Origin: Bettongia penicillata ogilbyi
Lineage: Eukaryota; Chordata; Mammalia; Diprotodontia; Potoroidae
Assembly (NCBI GenBank): GCA_023548195.1
Contig: JAJHZJ010000311.1
Location: 2,123,836-2,187,835, forward strand
DNA length: 64,000 bases
Reading direction: 5' to 3'
Both the position numbers and the translations under genes were made by a program. Positions 30,825 to 41,760 of this stretch are shown here, piece by piece (position 1 is the stretch's first letter; each line of letters starts with the position of its first letter). Under the pieces are notes generated by a model, which had not been told where the DNA came from, ran no database searches, and saw only the letters and a program-made list of their open reading frames with translations.

Positions 30825-31360
30825 ATCGCCCTTTGAAAGAATTCTAACTTGTCCAGATTCCTTCTCAAAGATAGCACCCAGAACTAATTACAATCATCTA
30901 CGTGCGGTCTGACCAGGAGAGATGACAGAAAGACTAACACTTCCCACATTCTGGACACTCTACTTCTATTATGAGCCTGAAATCACATTAACTCTTTTTT
31001 TTTTTGGCTGTCGCATTCTGCTGCTGAGTCACAGTGAGCTTGCAGTCCAGTAAAATCCTGTAGGTCTTTTTTCCAAGGAACTGCTCTCTCCCTGTCCTGT
31101 ATTTGTGCCATTGTTTTTTAAACCCAAGAGCAGGATTTTACGTTTAACTCCATTAAATTTCATCTTGTTAACTTCAGCTCACCCTTCCAGACTGTCAGGT
31201 TATTTTAGGTTCCCAGTTTCATCTTGTGGCATTTAGCTCTCCCTCCTAGCTTCTTGTCACCCACAAATTTGATATAAGCACATCATTTATGCCTTCATTC
31301 ATACAACTGATTTAAAGAAAAACAACAGAATTTGGTCAATGATAGAGTTCTACTAGAGGG
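30825..31360 (-). mobile_element. CR1/L3 LINE (antisense, second segment)
   Basis: It restarts with 'ccctttgaaagaattctaac', repeating about 70 bp already present at 30580-30650. It continues 'tgcggtctgaccaggagaga', 'gagcttgcagtccagtaaaa', 'aattttgatataagcac'-like text and the 'cacccacaaatttgatataa' block. Confidence 0.8.
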
Positions 31361-31560
31361 GTGTTCTGGATGGAAATCACTCATTTATTCCCTCTTTTTT
31401 TAGTTTGATTGGTCAGCTAGTCTCAGCCCCTTCTAAATGTAGCTTCCCCCATCTTTCTGTCTTGTACATGAGAATATAAAAGACTTCCCTATGGCCTTTT
31501 CCTGATCTACTAATCTTATAAATCTGCCCCAAGATTAACTGAATTAGATTAGTTAGTCTG
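31361..31560. other. Unassigned
   Basis: No recognised feature. Confidence 0.4.
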
Positions 31561-32125
31561 ACATGCTTATTCTTTTGTACATAACTTATTTTTATTGATT
31601 TTTTTGTTTCTAAATCTCTCTCTTTTCTACTACCCAGTAAGTCATCCTTCATAACAAATAAAAGGAAAAACAAAGCATTTCAGTAAAAGGAGGTAACACA
31701 TAATCTACTCCTAGGGCTTTTGTAAGGATCAAATTATATAAATGTTAACTATTTACATCAACTACGTCTCACTGTTTCTTAGTCCCTCACCTCTAAAATG
31801 AAGGGAAGGAAGTGAATTTTCTTAATCCATCTCTAGGGTCAAGCTTAGTCATTAACAGTTCCACTGTGTTCGACTTGGATTGCTTTGCTTTCCATTTACA
31901 CTGTCATGGTCATTGTAGATATTATTCTCTTGGTTCAGCTTACCTCTCTGCATCAGTTCATTCAAATCCTCCCATACTTCTCTGAATTTTTAATCTTTGT
32001 TGTTTCTTACAATGAAATAATCCCACTACATTCATGTATCCCAACTTATTTAACAATTCCTCCAATGAATGGTCATCTGTTTTGTTTCCAGGTCTTTGCT
32101 ACCACAAAAAGTGTTACATCATAGC
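31561..32125 (-). mobile_element. L1 3' region (antisense)
   Basis: 'gtccctcacctctaaaatga', 'gcttacctctctgcatcagt', 'ttacaatgaaataatcccac' and 'ggtctttgctaccacaaaaa' are the reverse of L1 ORF2 C-terminus and 3'UTR. It is homologous to 61773-62290. Confidence 0.7.
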
Positions 32126-32554
32126 TTAACAAATCCATGTGGGTTCATGGAGATCAACCCTTGGGGGCAGCCAGGGTAGGATGATCCCTTTAGAGCTGGC
32201 TGGGCCAATCCTCTCAATGCTAGTCTGAGAGGAGATTTGTCCAGGGATTCCAGTGGTAGCTACTCTTCCTCTCCCTGACTCCTAGAATCTTTTAGAGTTG
32301 AAAGGATCTCAGAGGTCATATAATCTCCCAGGAAATATAGGAATCATTTCTCTTTGTCTCTGGATGTGCTCAAACAAAGCTAGACTGCCCACATTCTGCT
32401 GCTCAAGTCAGTGCTCTAATCTAGCCCCTTCCCCTTCCCCCTAGTGTCCCACCATGGTGTCCAGACCAGGTCCCACTCTCCCCTGTTGACTCATCTCTTG
32501 GTTGGCTTCTCCAAAACACCTTGGGGAATAAGAGAAGGAACACGGCAGCAGAAA
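32126..32554. other. Mostly unassigned
   Basis: 32281-32440 may be a MAR1 or CR1/L3 antisense remnant ('agttgaaaggatctcagagg', 'ctgctgctcaagtcagtgct'). Confidence 0.35.
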
Positions 32555-32722
32555 CAATAGGACCCTAGATCTAGAGTTCAAAGGGACCTCAGAGATATCA
32601 AGCTTATCCCCCTCATTTTACAGATGAGGAAATTGAAGCCCAGGGAGGTTTAAATAATTTTCCCAAGGTCACAGAGGAAACAAGTGGTAGAATGGAGATT
32701 TGAAACTAAGTCCTATGACTAA
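32555..32722 (-). mobile_element. MIR/MAR1-type SINE (antisense)
   Basis: 'agttcaaagggacctcagag', 'tttacagatgaggaaattga' and 'cccaaggtcacagaggaaac' are present. Confidence 0.75.
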
Positions 32723-33440
32723 GTTCAACAACATTTCTGCTGATTGATAGTCTGGCCTAGATGACCTATAAGTCCCTTACACCTGATAAAATGGTAAGAC
32801 TGCAGGTTAGAGTTAATTAAGTATTGTGTGGGTAAGGCTGAAGGCAGTAACCTGAGTCGTTGGGTACCCCAGCCATTGGATTGACATTGGGAGGTCTTGA
32901 CCATCTGGTTTGAGGTCATCCCACTGTAGAAACGGTCATTCCCAGAAAGGCCCAAAGGCTAGGATAACCTCATGTGCTCCTGAGCAAATATCCCATTTCT
33001 CTCTTGGAAAGAAAAGAAGCTGAGGATGAGAAGGGCTAACAAAGATTAGCCTGGGCACAACTAAAGGAACAGAAGAAAAGGATGCTAGGCCAAATGGAGC
33101 ACCAGTCAACAAGGAAGGGATTCTGGTCTGGATGCTACAGTAGGGTACATGAGCTGATGCCCTCACAAAAGCAGCTGAAGTTCAATAACACAGTATGAAG
33201 CGGACAATAAGGGTGACTGAAGGCAGGGGGGTCAGAAAGGAGGGGAATGAAAGCTCTTGGGAGCTACCAAGAGCTATAGGAACTGCTTCTTTTCTTTCCC
33301 ATACATATTCCCAAAGGCGTAGCAGCCACAAGGAAAGGAGGTAGGTGGGGAGTCATGCTGACTATCTGACTTGCAATCCTACAGAGGGTCTCTCCAGGAG
33401 GCCCAGCGCATATAGGCAGAGGATCACATTATCTGCAGCA
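32723..33440. other. Unassigned
   Basis: No recognised repeat or gene. Confidence 0.4.
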
Positions 33441-33660
33441 CTTTCCCTCATGAAACACAATTGCTAGCTAATGCTCAGTGGCTCTTCACAACAATGGTAA
33501 CCACCACTGCTCTTATTGCAATGGAAATGAATCTCTGGAAAAATATTTTTGTGCACATTATGGAGGCAATATTATAAATATAACTGGAAAATAGTTCTAT
33601 TTTGTTTCTGTATTGCAAAGCTGAGTTGGAGCCTGGGGTTGCATAAGATTTTTTCCCAAT
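33441..33660. other. Weak candidate conserved non-coding element
   Basis: Non-repeat sequence with 'aacacaattgctagctaatg', 'tcttattgcaatggaaatga' and 'gtattgcaaagctgag'. The last two carry C/EBP-like ATTGCAA/ATTGCAAAG cores. Followed by a polypyrimidine stretch to about 33810. Confidence 0.3.
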
Positions 33661-34625
33661 CATCCCTACCTTCCTTTCTCCCTGCTCTCTGCCTTCCTCC
33701 AATTTAACTTCCCTCCTCCATCTCTTTCCTTTCTTGCTACCTTCCCTCCTTCCTTTCCTCCCATCCAGTTTTCTCACCTCCCTTTACCCCCTTTTTCTCC
33801 CTCACACACCCCCTCCTCTAAGTCCTGACCCCAGTTCTTTTTCAGAAGGGTTTTAACTTTTTTTCAGTCTAAGTGGAGAAAAAGGACTTTTTAAATCATT
33901 CCCATTGACTTGGAGGTAAAACTAGATAGATGCTCAGCTCTGGTTCTGCGTGGCAAGGTTGGAAAGGGAGAAGAGATCTGAAGTAAAAACACCAGGTTAT
34001 TCAAATAGACAAATTGACATGCCAGTCAGAGGAGAAGTATGAGGGGCAGATCTGCTTCCAGTCAAAATAAAATAATAAAGAATGACAGCAGAAGGGATTG
34101 AGGATAGGGAGCAGGAAGGAGTGTACCCCTGCAAGAAACCATGAGCCACAGGATCACACTCCCAAGTGAGCTTTGGAAATCTCCTCTGAAGATTTTTTTA
34201 AGTGTTAACAGCTCTATCCATAGTATATTTTTAGGTTTTGGCTTCCTCTGAGGCAAGAAGATGGAACTGACATGATCACATGTCCACACAAAATATCCAT
34301 ACTGTGTCTGTCTCAGACACCCACTCAAACACTGACCTCAAGAGGAGGCATCCCTTCCTTGGCACGACATCTCAACTCTTCTGCCAATAAATGCCTGGCA
34401 TCACTTCCTTCAAGATGTGGCTATGCTCACCCCATGATGTCTTCCCCAATGAACCTGCACTCACTCTGCTGTCTCCTATGCAGCATCGCTCCAGAAGTAA
34501 ATTATATACTTGGGATCACATTGTCACATACTTGGCTTGATACAGCTTTATGAATGGTTTCAAGTAACTTCATAGGACAAGATGTTCGTTATCAGGCCCC
34601 CTTCCCCTACAATTAAATTCCCAGT
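33661..34625. other. Pyrimidine-rich then unassigned
   Basis: 33661-33810 is CT-rich low complexity. No repeat or gene was recognised in 33811-34625. Confidence 0.4.
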
Positions 34626-34815
34626 CCTTAGAGTCAGTCAATCAATTTATTAGGTAACTTCTAAGCGCCCAGTAATATGCTAGACCATGTGTTCTACTGC
34701 TTCTATATCCCCCAAGAAATCCTCACACAAGACTGGCCACTGAATAATAATAATCACCACTTAAATTTAGGGGATGCTTTATGATTTACAAAATGCCTTG
34801 CATTCATGACCTTGT
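34626..34815 (-). mobile_element. L2 3' end and MIR fragments (antisense)
   Basis: 34626-34695 ('gtcagtcaatcaatttatta', 'gcgcccagtaatatgctag') is L2. 34741-34815 ('ctttatgatttacaaaatgc') is a MIR 3' piece. Confidence 0.55.
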
Positions 34816-35235
34816 TCTAGATTACTCTTCCATGAACAAATGCTGGCTTGTCCTCACTTATATGCCCTCACTCTCTAAGATTTTCTTGTTTTTCTCATAT
34901 AGCGATCCTTCCTTCAGAGTCCTTTCCAGACCTGCCTCAAACAGAAGGATGGATGCACCACTCTGCACTAGAACCTAGAGACCTTAGGTCTAGTTTGCAC
35001 TTCAACATTCCCTAAACTTTGCAGTACTTCAGTTACCACATCTGTAAGATGAGGTGAATACTATCTTACTTATCTCATTTTCTACCTCATTTCTTTTCTA
35101 CTGTCCAACATGGGAACAATTTACTGTGGAATAATAGATTCTTAATTTCCAGAACCCATTTCAGTTAAGATCCTCCTGATCCCTACCTATCCCAGATTCA
35201 GCAAGTTGAAAATTGAATCTCCATGAAGAAAAAAT
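34816..35235. other. Mostly unassigned
   Basis: A MIR-like patch at 34990-35080 ('cagttaccacatctgtaaga'). Nothing else recognised. Confidence 0.35.
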
Positions 35236-35435
35236 TTTCTCTGGATAATGTGAAAGAAAGCACAGCACTAGGAGTTAAAAGCTCTGGGTTAGAGTCCTGT
35301 CTCCACTACGAATTAGCAGGTACTTCCAACAAAGTCAGTCCATGCCTCAAATCAGATGTGATAAGAATACCTTGCAGAAAGCTTCTCAGGGGGCTAGGAA
35401 GAGCCAATGAAATCGCATGTGCAGAGCACTTAAGC
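35236..35435 (+). mobile_element. MIR-type SINE
   Basis: 'gcacagcactaggagttaaa', 'gggttagagtcctgtctcca', and an end 'catgtgcagagcacttaagc'. Confidence 0.6.
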
Positions 35436-35608
35436 AAAGTGCAATGGAAAGGGACCAGAGGAGTCACAGTTCAAAGCCTGACTCTGCCTCTTGCTATGTT
35501 TATAACTTTGGGCAAGTCACTGCATCTTTCTGGGCCTCCATTTCCTCATCTGTCCAGAGGGGGAGGGTCTATATGATGCCTAAGGTTCCTTTTCAGAGAT
35601 CTGCATTA
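35436..35608 (+). mobile_element. MAR1-type SINE
   Basis: 'ttcaaagcctgactctgcct', 'ctttgggcaagtcactgcat', 'ccatttcctcatctgtccag' and 'cctaaggttccttttcagag' are present. Confidence 0.75.
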
Positions 35609-35654
35609 ACAGTACAAAGCAATGATGCTTGCTTACTGAGAGAACCACACCTAA

Positions 35655-35850
35655 GGACCTCCTGGGACCATTTCTTGCCTTTTCACTGGTTGTCCCCAAT
35701 ACCTGGGCCTCTCTGACTCTCACCTCAGCTTCCTGGCTTGCTTCAAGATTCAGCTCAAAGCCTACATTCTACAAGAAGCTTGCTGGTACCACTTGCTAGG
35801 CCACTCCAACTGCTAGTACTTTCTTGTTGGAGATAAACTTTTCATCTCCT
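35655..35850 (+). mobile_element. L2 LINE (left part, split by MITE)
   Basis: 'ccttttcactggttgtcccc', 'ttgcttcaagattcagctca' and 'ttctacaagaagcttgctgg' are forward L2. It resumes at 36103. Confidence 0.7.
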
Positions 35851-35852
35851 CT

Positions 35853-36043
35853 AGGGGTTCTTAACATGGCTTCTGAGAATGTGGTTTTTTTAAAAAATAT
35901 TTTGAAAACTGTTTTTCAATATAATTTGTTTCCTTTGTAATCTTATTTTATTTTACGTTTTTATTTTATGTATTTTATTTTATGTATTTAAAAACACTCT
36001 GAGGAGGGGTTCATAGGCTTTACTAGGATCTTACAGGGGTCCA

Positions 36044-36088
<45 letters not shown>

Positions 36089-36102
36089 ATTAAGAACTGT
36101 CC
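35853..36102. mobile_element. MITE with terminal inverted repeats
   Basis: The left terminus 'aggggttcttaacatgg' (35853) and the reverse complement of the right terminus 'aggacagttcttaatcatg' (36102) are imperfect inverted repeats. The ~250-bp AT-rich interior has no ORF. A (CA)n run has expanded next to the right end. It disrupts an L2. I recall very similar abundant mammalian repeats but cannot name the family with confidence. Confidence 0.6.
36045..36086. repeat. (CA)n microsatellite
   Basis: About 21 uninterrupted CA units inside the MITE. Confidence 0.97.
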
Positions 36103-36262
36103 TGTTATTCATCTTGTATGTATCTAGTTATTTACATGGTGCCTCTCCTATCAGAATGGAAGATCCTTGAGGGCAGAGAAGATTCTTCATCTTTCTTTAT
36201 ATCCCTAGCCTAGTGCTTGACACACAATAAGTGTTCCATTAATGCTTGTTAACTGACTGAAG
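36103..36262 (+). mobile_element. L2 3' end (right part)
   Basis: 'gaagatccttgagggcagag', 'agtgcttgacacacaataag' and 'ttaatgcttgttaactgact' complete the L2 begun at 35655. Confidence 0.8.
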
Positions 36263-36284
36263 CATTTTAAGTTCAGTCTGGTCT

Positions 36285-36545
36285 GAAGGCAGTGGAAAGA
36301 TATGCAGCACTATTCTAGAAGGCAGGTCTGGGTTCTAATCCTGACTCCCTAACAGAACTTAAGATTTAGATTCTACTGTGCATTTCATCACATCCTAGCA
36401 TCATGGTATTGAATGGGTTACTTTAGCCTTCTTCCCCTCAATGACCACATCTATAAAATGGAGCTAATAATTTACATGCCTAAAGACAGGAGCCTGACCC
36501 AAATAACCTTTTTTAAGGTTCCTTCCAACTCTCAAAGGTTTGATT
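36285..36545 (+). mobile_element. MIR/MAR1-type SINE
   Basis: 'ggcaggtctgggttctaatc', 'atgaccacatctataaaatg' and 'taaggttccttccaactctc' are present. The middle is expanded by an unrelated insertion. Confidence 0.6.
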
Positions 36546-36779
36546 CCCTCCTTAATGGCTTCCCTGAGACATGGGGATAACCAAAGGACAAAAACTCTGC
36601 TTCTGACAAGTGAGGAAGCCCAATGACTGAAGAAAATTCACAGAATAAGTCAATAAGTAAGATAAAATTCAGAGTCCTGGACTCCTTATTTTCAGTGCTA
36701 TGTGCTTTCCTCTGGACAACCCCACCGACCCCCAAGAAACAAGGTAGAGAAGAAAACCTTGTCTCCCTTCTCCACTGAG
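36546..36779. other. Unassigned
   Basis: No recognised feature. Confidence 0.4.
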
Positions 36780-37270
36780 AGAGATGCTATTTATTGGCTA
36801 GATTTCTGCATGTGACCAGATTTCACAGCTGAATTCTAAGTGGAAAGACCTAAACACAGCAAAGAGCCATGAGGGTAGGAGTAATTAACATGTAAAAGCC
36901 TTAAGCCAGACCCCATAATTCTACTCTGGTCTCATTAAGTGACTGGCATTGCCCCGGGGTTGGAGGGCTTTCCCCGCCTACCTGTCCCTCCCCACTTGGC
37001 TGCTCTCTGTTGTACCTCTAACAGTATTGGATCCCTTCAATGCTTTATATTCCATTTGCCAACGCAGAGATGATTCAGAGCAAGATTGGGTTATTACAGA
37101 TTCAGGAAGCACCGCACACACTGCTGTCATGTTTCAGTTACCCTTTCTCTTGGTTTAATAAAATTTGCCACACTAATACAAAGCCATCTTTTATCGTTTT
37201 CCCTGCAGTTGTAACAACTTGTCCGGCTCCCTCCTGCTAATTAAAGGAGGAGGGGAATGTAGTAACTCAT
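36780..37270. other. Candidate conserved non-coding block
   Basis: ~490 bp with no repeat homology, containing 'gagtaattaacatgtaaaag' (36880), 'gggttattacagattcagga' (37088) and 'cctgctaattaaaggaggag' (37232). TAAT-type cores and a TAATTAAAG site recall homeodomain-bound enhancers. No open frame with exon-like features. Confidence 0.35.
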
Positions 37271-37573
37271 GGGAAAGAGAGTTTCCAGGGATACACTGTC
37301 AATATCTTTGCAGCTACTTAGCACTAGTTGTGCTCTTTAACCAGCAGCCCCTATAAGAGATAGATCCTAATGAGGGCTTGAGATACAGTAGGCAGATCCA
37401 CTCTATCTGCTGCTTGGGTACCAATTCAAGCCTGAGGGAGAGCAGACCCACAGTTCCTCTTTGGGGATAGGACGACATCTCTTGCATACCCATTTTCCCT
37501 TGCAAGCCTTCTTCTTCCTCTCTGTACCTTACCATAAGTACTTCATTCCCTATTGCTTCCCAATCTGCCCCCC

Positions 37574-37576
<3 letters not shown>
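37271..37576. other. Unassigned
   Basis: Nothing recognised before the CA repeat. Confidence 0.4.

Positions 37577-37626
<50 letters not shown>
37577..37626. repeat. (CA)n microsatellite
   Basis: About 25 CA units, giving a poly-Cys-Val open frame on the minus strand that is not a gene. Confidence 0.97.
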
Positions 37627-37629
<3 letters not shown>

Positions 37630-38099
37630 ATTGTTTGGACCCAGGTGGAGAGGAAAAAGCAGATAGACTTGTAGGTGAGGGGATCTCTGTCACAATTAGA
37701 AGAGTCTGAAAAGAAAGATGGAGAGAAAGAACCAGAAGATGAGAAACAAAAAAGATAAAGAGTGAAAGGAGGTAAGAGAGGGAGAATTAGAAGTCTAAGG
37801 GTCATACATAAGCCATTGGAAAGAGAAGAGGTTAAAAAAAAAGGAGAAATAGAGATGACCTTTGCCAGCAAGCAGCAAAGAACAGGAATCAGATCATTCC
37901 CAGGCAAAGTCAGATATTCTCTCTATGAGTTCAGATGTACATTATTTCAGGACTGTTCTTTTGGTTCAGGGTTGGACAGTCTTACCTTGTAGCCCTTGGG
38001 GAAGGCATGCAGGGAAAGGAGAGGAAGGACGAGGAAATAGAGGGGAATAACACAGTCAATGCCATCTCCATCTGTCCAGTTAAATACCCCATGCAGGAG
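37627..38099. other. Unassigned, purine-rich
   Basis: A/G-rich 37700-37860, otherwise unrecognised. Confidence 0.4.
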
Positions 38100-39104
38100 T
38101 CTGGCCGCTTCTTACAAAATAAAATAAAATAAAAAGGCCCGGGCGAGAATGCTTATTATCATTCTGGGCAGCAGATTCCCTCTGCAAGCAGGGTCACAGC
38201 ATCAGCCCTGCCATAGCCAGAACCTTTTGTGGCTTCAGGAAGCCATCAGGGCCAGGAAGCTGAGCTCTGGGTAACACGTTCCCTACCCCAAAGGGACCAG
38301 GGCAAGGGGAGACAGAGTGACAGACAGTTAGTCTCCTTCTCTCTCAGCATCTCAATTTGGGCATCTTCCTCATACCCCACCTCACCTCAACACACACACA
38401 GCAACTTCATCTTCAATTTGCTCCTTTCTAACTCTGAGATATTTCCAGAGACCAACTCTTATCTCCTCTGTCCTCTACTTCTTATGCATTTATATCCTTA
38501 TCCATTTCCCTGGCAGAAAATCTGGGTAGGGGGCTGGGCATGGGGTAGAGAAACTACAGATTTCCAACTCCCTATCCTTTATACCATTTAGTTCTCCTTT
38601 TTCCAATACATCGGTACCACCTCTGCATCCTTCTGGCCCCTGTGTTCCAAGGGAAGCAGGTTGGATCCCCTAATTAGCATTCGACTACAGCTTTGTTTCC
38701 CAATCTTTCCTCCTCTTCTCCCTGCCCCATGCACACACTAATAAGTTTACAAATGGAGGCCAGTGGCGCCTGATGTAATAAAAGGCAGAAGCTCTGTTTC
38801 AGAGTTTCAATGAGAGCATTTTCCCCATAACAAGGGACTGGATTCAGCTGCCTGGTGCTGCCTGACCAGGGAGAGTTGCCAGAGTAACCAAGCCCCAGCA
38901 AATGAGCCTGGGAAGAGGAGTGGAGGCTCTTTCTGAAATGGTGCTGACAGTGATAATGACAATGATGTTGGAGGTGCTGTGTGTGATGCTACTTCTCTCA
39001 ATGGGGAAGCAAGAGTACTCAGAAACGTAGCTGGGAAAGATGACTCCCCAACTTCGGCTTCTTCTGTCCTGATTCTGCTGCCCATCTGGAACTCATGGGC
39101 TCCT
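38100..39104. other. Unassigned, repeat-poor
   Basis: 38105-38240 ('cccgggcgagaatgcttatt', 'catcagccctgccatagcc') is a weak conserved-element candidate. The minus-strand frame 39301-38807 (164 codons) has no family features and overlaps repeats at its start. Confidence 0.35.
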
Positions 39105-39530
39105 AAGATTATCTCTTCAAAGCTGGAAGGGGGCTTAAGGGTCACTGAGGCCAGCCTGAGTTCTATTTCTAGCTTATACTCTCTGGCATGAAACAATAAA
39201 ACCCCAAATCTGAGCACTGGATAATTATAATGACTGAGCTTGTTCCTGGAGGAGAATTGAGCAGAGGTACCTTCTCTGTTTTTGAAGAGCCAGGAGACCA
39301 CAAGTGTGTACTCTTGTCTATACTTTCAGACACAGGTGATATATTTTCTGGGTTTGATGATTCCTCCCCACACACATACACACCTTTTAAATCTTTTGGA
39401 CAGCTTTGTTATAAAGGGATGGATTGCTAGAGAGGGCAGGGGAAAGGACATATTCAGAAATAAAAGTGATGAAAAAACAAAAAATGTCCACTATTTAAAA
39501 AGAAAACAAAAAATGAAGTTATGCCTCTCT
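39105..39530. other. Mostly unassigned
   Basis: 39108-39165 ('tcaaagctggaagggggctt', 'gggtcactgaggcc') is an antisense MAR1-like patch. The remainder is unrecognised. Confidence 0.35.
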
Positions 39531-40020
39531 TAATACAGTCCAAGATTATATAGTTTTTTTTTTCTCCTATTGGCTGTGGGAAGAGGAATGGGATATAACA
39601 AACTGTTGATTCATATTGAGCTTGTAATCTATGAAAATCATTAGGTCTTTTTTTTCAGATGAACTGCTACCTAGCTACACCTTCCTCCATCTTGTACTAC
39701 TGAAGTTGATTTCTTGGACCCAAGTATAAGATTTTACATTTACTCCCATCAAATTTCAATCTTATTAAATTCACACTAATGTTCTAGTCCATCAAGGTCT
39801 TTTTGGATGCTATCATGTAGTATAGTAACTCTTCTCCAAAGTTTTACCTCATATGTACATCTAGGCATGTACAGCACTTCCCAATCTATTAGTTTAGTAT
39901 ATTCGTCTGGCACGATGACCAGGCTACTCAAATAAATCTTCATGGTGACATGCTCTTGAGTCCTCTCACCACAATGGCCACCCTTCTCTGTACCTGTTCT
40001 GGCTTATCAGTTTCCTCTTT
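39531..40020 (-). mobile_element. CR1/L3 LINE (antisense)
   Basis: 'cattgagcttgtaatctatg'-like text, 'gatgaactgctacctagcta', 'gacccaagtataagatttta', 'catcaaggtctttttggatg' and 'ggccacccttctctgtacct' are in reverse CR1/L3 order. Two segments are joined near 39.9 kb. Confidence 0.75.
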
Positions 40021-40029
40021 AAAATCGAA

Positions 40030-40365
40030 AAATCAAAAAATCTCAGAGGTGGAAGGAACTTAGAGCTCACCTTGTCCAAATCACCTCTCCCTCTCAACAG
40101 CAGCTTGATAGAGTGAAAGAGCATTGGATCTGGAATCAGAAGACATGGGTTTGAATACAGCCTGTGCTACTTACTACTTTGGTGTGGTCTTGGGCAATTC
40201 TCTTCTGTGCCTTCATCTGAGAAATGCCACAACTGAACTAGACAACCCCCTAATGTCCTTTCCAGCTCCGGTGTATGGTCGATGATCGTATGGGTTTCAT
40301 AAGATCACAGACTAAGACTTCAAAGGTCCTTTAGTCTAGCTCCCTCAATTTTCAGGTTAAAAAAA
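40030..40365 (+). mobile_element. MAR1-type SINE with flanking antisense remnants
   Basis: Forward SINE at 40099-40292 ('gcattggatctggaatcaga', 'tcttgggcaattctcttctg', 'tgtcctttccagctccggtg'). Short antisense MAR1-like pieces lie on both sides (40030-40098, 40298-40365). Confidence 0.65.
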
Positions 40366-40371
40366 AAAGCA

Positions 40372-40580
40372 AACCAACATAAGCATTTAGGTGCCTACTA
40401 TGTACCAGGCAACATGCTAAGAATTTTACAAATATTATCTCATTTGGTCCTCATAGTTGAGGAAAACTGATGCAAACAAAGATTAGTAACTTGCCCTGGG
40501 GCACACAGTTAGAAAGTGTCTGAGACCAGATTCCAGTTCAGGTCATTCTGATGCAGACCCAGTTGTCTGTTTACTACCTA
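40372..40580 (-). mobile_element. MIR-type SINE (antisense)
   Basis: 'gtgcctactatgtaccaggc', 'aattttacaaatattatctc' and 'cttgccctggggcacacagt' are present. Confidence 0.8.
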
Positions 40581-40755
40581 TTGTATATGTGTCTATATTC
40601 ATATGCATGTCCACGTAGATGTATGTGGATGTATACATATATGGAAGAATATGTGCATAACGGGAATGTATGTGTTCATATATGTATTTGTATGTGTATA
40701 TACATATATACATGTGTGTACATATATACACGTGTGTGTATATATACAATTATTC
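40581..40755. repeat. TATG/TGTA-rich simple repeat
   Basis: Imperfect TATATGTG-type low complexity. Open frames across it are artefacts. Confidence 0.85.
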
Positions 40756-41070
40756 CTTCCACATTGTGACTTTTCCCATCATGGTTTCAAAATGGCATGG
40801 GTTAACATAAGAAATTAAATGGGAATTTGGGGAGAGTTTTGTGGAAGCTGTAGATAACATGTGAAGACCAGAAGACACACAGAAAAGGTTTAGAAATTCA
40901 GAAATGCATAAAATATATGTATAGTATTATATAATATCAACATATTTTATCCTTTACTACCATAATAGTTCAGACTTCTTCTCTGATATAAAAGGAGGGC
41001 CAAAAAATTTTACATGGATTTTCCAGATCGTGGGGGAAACACAGCCCTAACCTTTCAAAATATGAAAGGG
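40756..41070. other. Unassigned
   Basis: AT-rich. 'gttttgtggaagctgtagat' and neighbours suggest an old DNA-transposon internal piece, but this is not established. Confidence 0.3.
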
Positions 41071-41151
41071 ATAACTATGTTATATATACATACATACACA
41101 TATGTATGTGTGTATATATGTGTGTACATATGTGCATGTGTGTATATATGC
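41071..41151. repeat. TATG/TGTA simple repeat
   Basis: Same composition as 40581-40755. Confidence 0.85.
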
Positions 41152-41330
41152 CAAATCCAGGCTCACACACTTACTGACCCTGAGCAAATCACTTCATGCT
41201 CTTTGCCTCAGTTTCCTCATCTGTAAAATGATCTGGAGAAGGAAATGGCAAATCACTCCAGTATCTTTGCCAAGGAAACCTCAAACAGAGTCATGAAGAG
41301 CTGGGGATGACTGAAACAACTGAACAATAT
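41152..41330 (+). mobile_element. SINE A, 5'-truncated
   Basis: 'gagcaaatcacttcatgctc', 'gatctggagaaggaaatggc' and 'ctggggatgactgaaacaac' are present. Its head is replaced by the preceding simple repeat and its tail runs into another. Confidence 0.88.
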
Positions 41331-41455
41331 ACATGCATATATATTGTATGTATGTATATGTATATGCACACACATACAAACATACCTCTGTATATATTTA
41401 TGTGCCTCTGTATATATATATATATAATATACATTTATTCATTACACATATATAT
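41325..41455. repeat. TATA/CATA simple repeat
   Basis: TATG, CACA and TATA units directly after the SINE A tail. Probably grown from it. Confidence 0.85.
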
Positions 41456-41589
41456 TTCCCCACCTCTTTCATTTGATGAACATGGCAGTGACGCTCCAGC
41501 TATACTAGATGGTGCCCGCTCAGATACACATGGACTATGGTGCTAGGTCTCCATAGTTTGCTGCCCAGTTTCCTGACGATTCGAGCTAT

Positions 41590-41760
41590 CCACAATTAGC
41601 ATGTGACCCTGAGCAAGTCACTTACTCTCTCTCAGCCTCAATCTGCTCATCCATAAAAAGGGGATAATGAGAGCACCAACATCCCAGGGTTGTTGTAAGG
41701 ATCACATAAGGTAATATTTGTAAAGAACTTCCCAAACTTTATTCAAACTACTGTTAGGTT
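41590..41760 (+). mobile_element. MIR-type SINE
   Basis: 'gtgaccctgagcaagtcact', 'tcatccataaaaaggggata' and 'agggttgttgtaaggatcac' are present. Confidence 0.8.

Noticed and set aside
36045..36086. Telomeric or centromeric satellite
   Set aside because: A plain CA dinucleotide run, as are the ones at 37577 and 60518.
38807..39301. 164-codon open frame on the minus strand
   Set aside because: No recognisable family, no splice context, and overlapping frames on the other strand.
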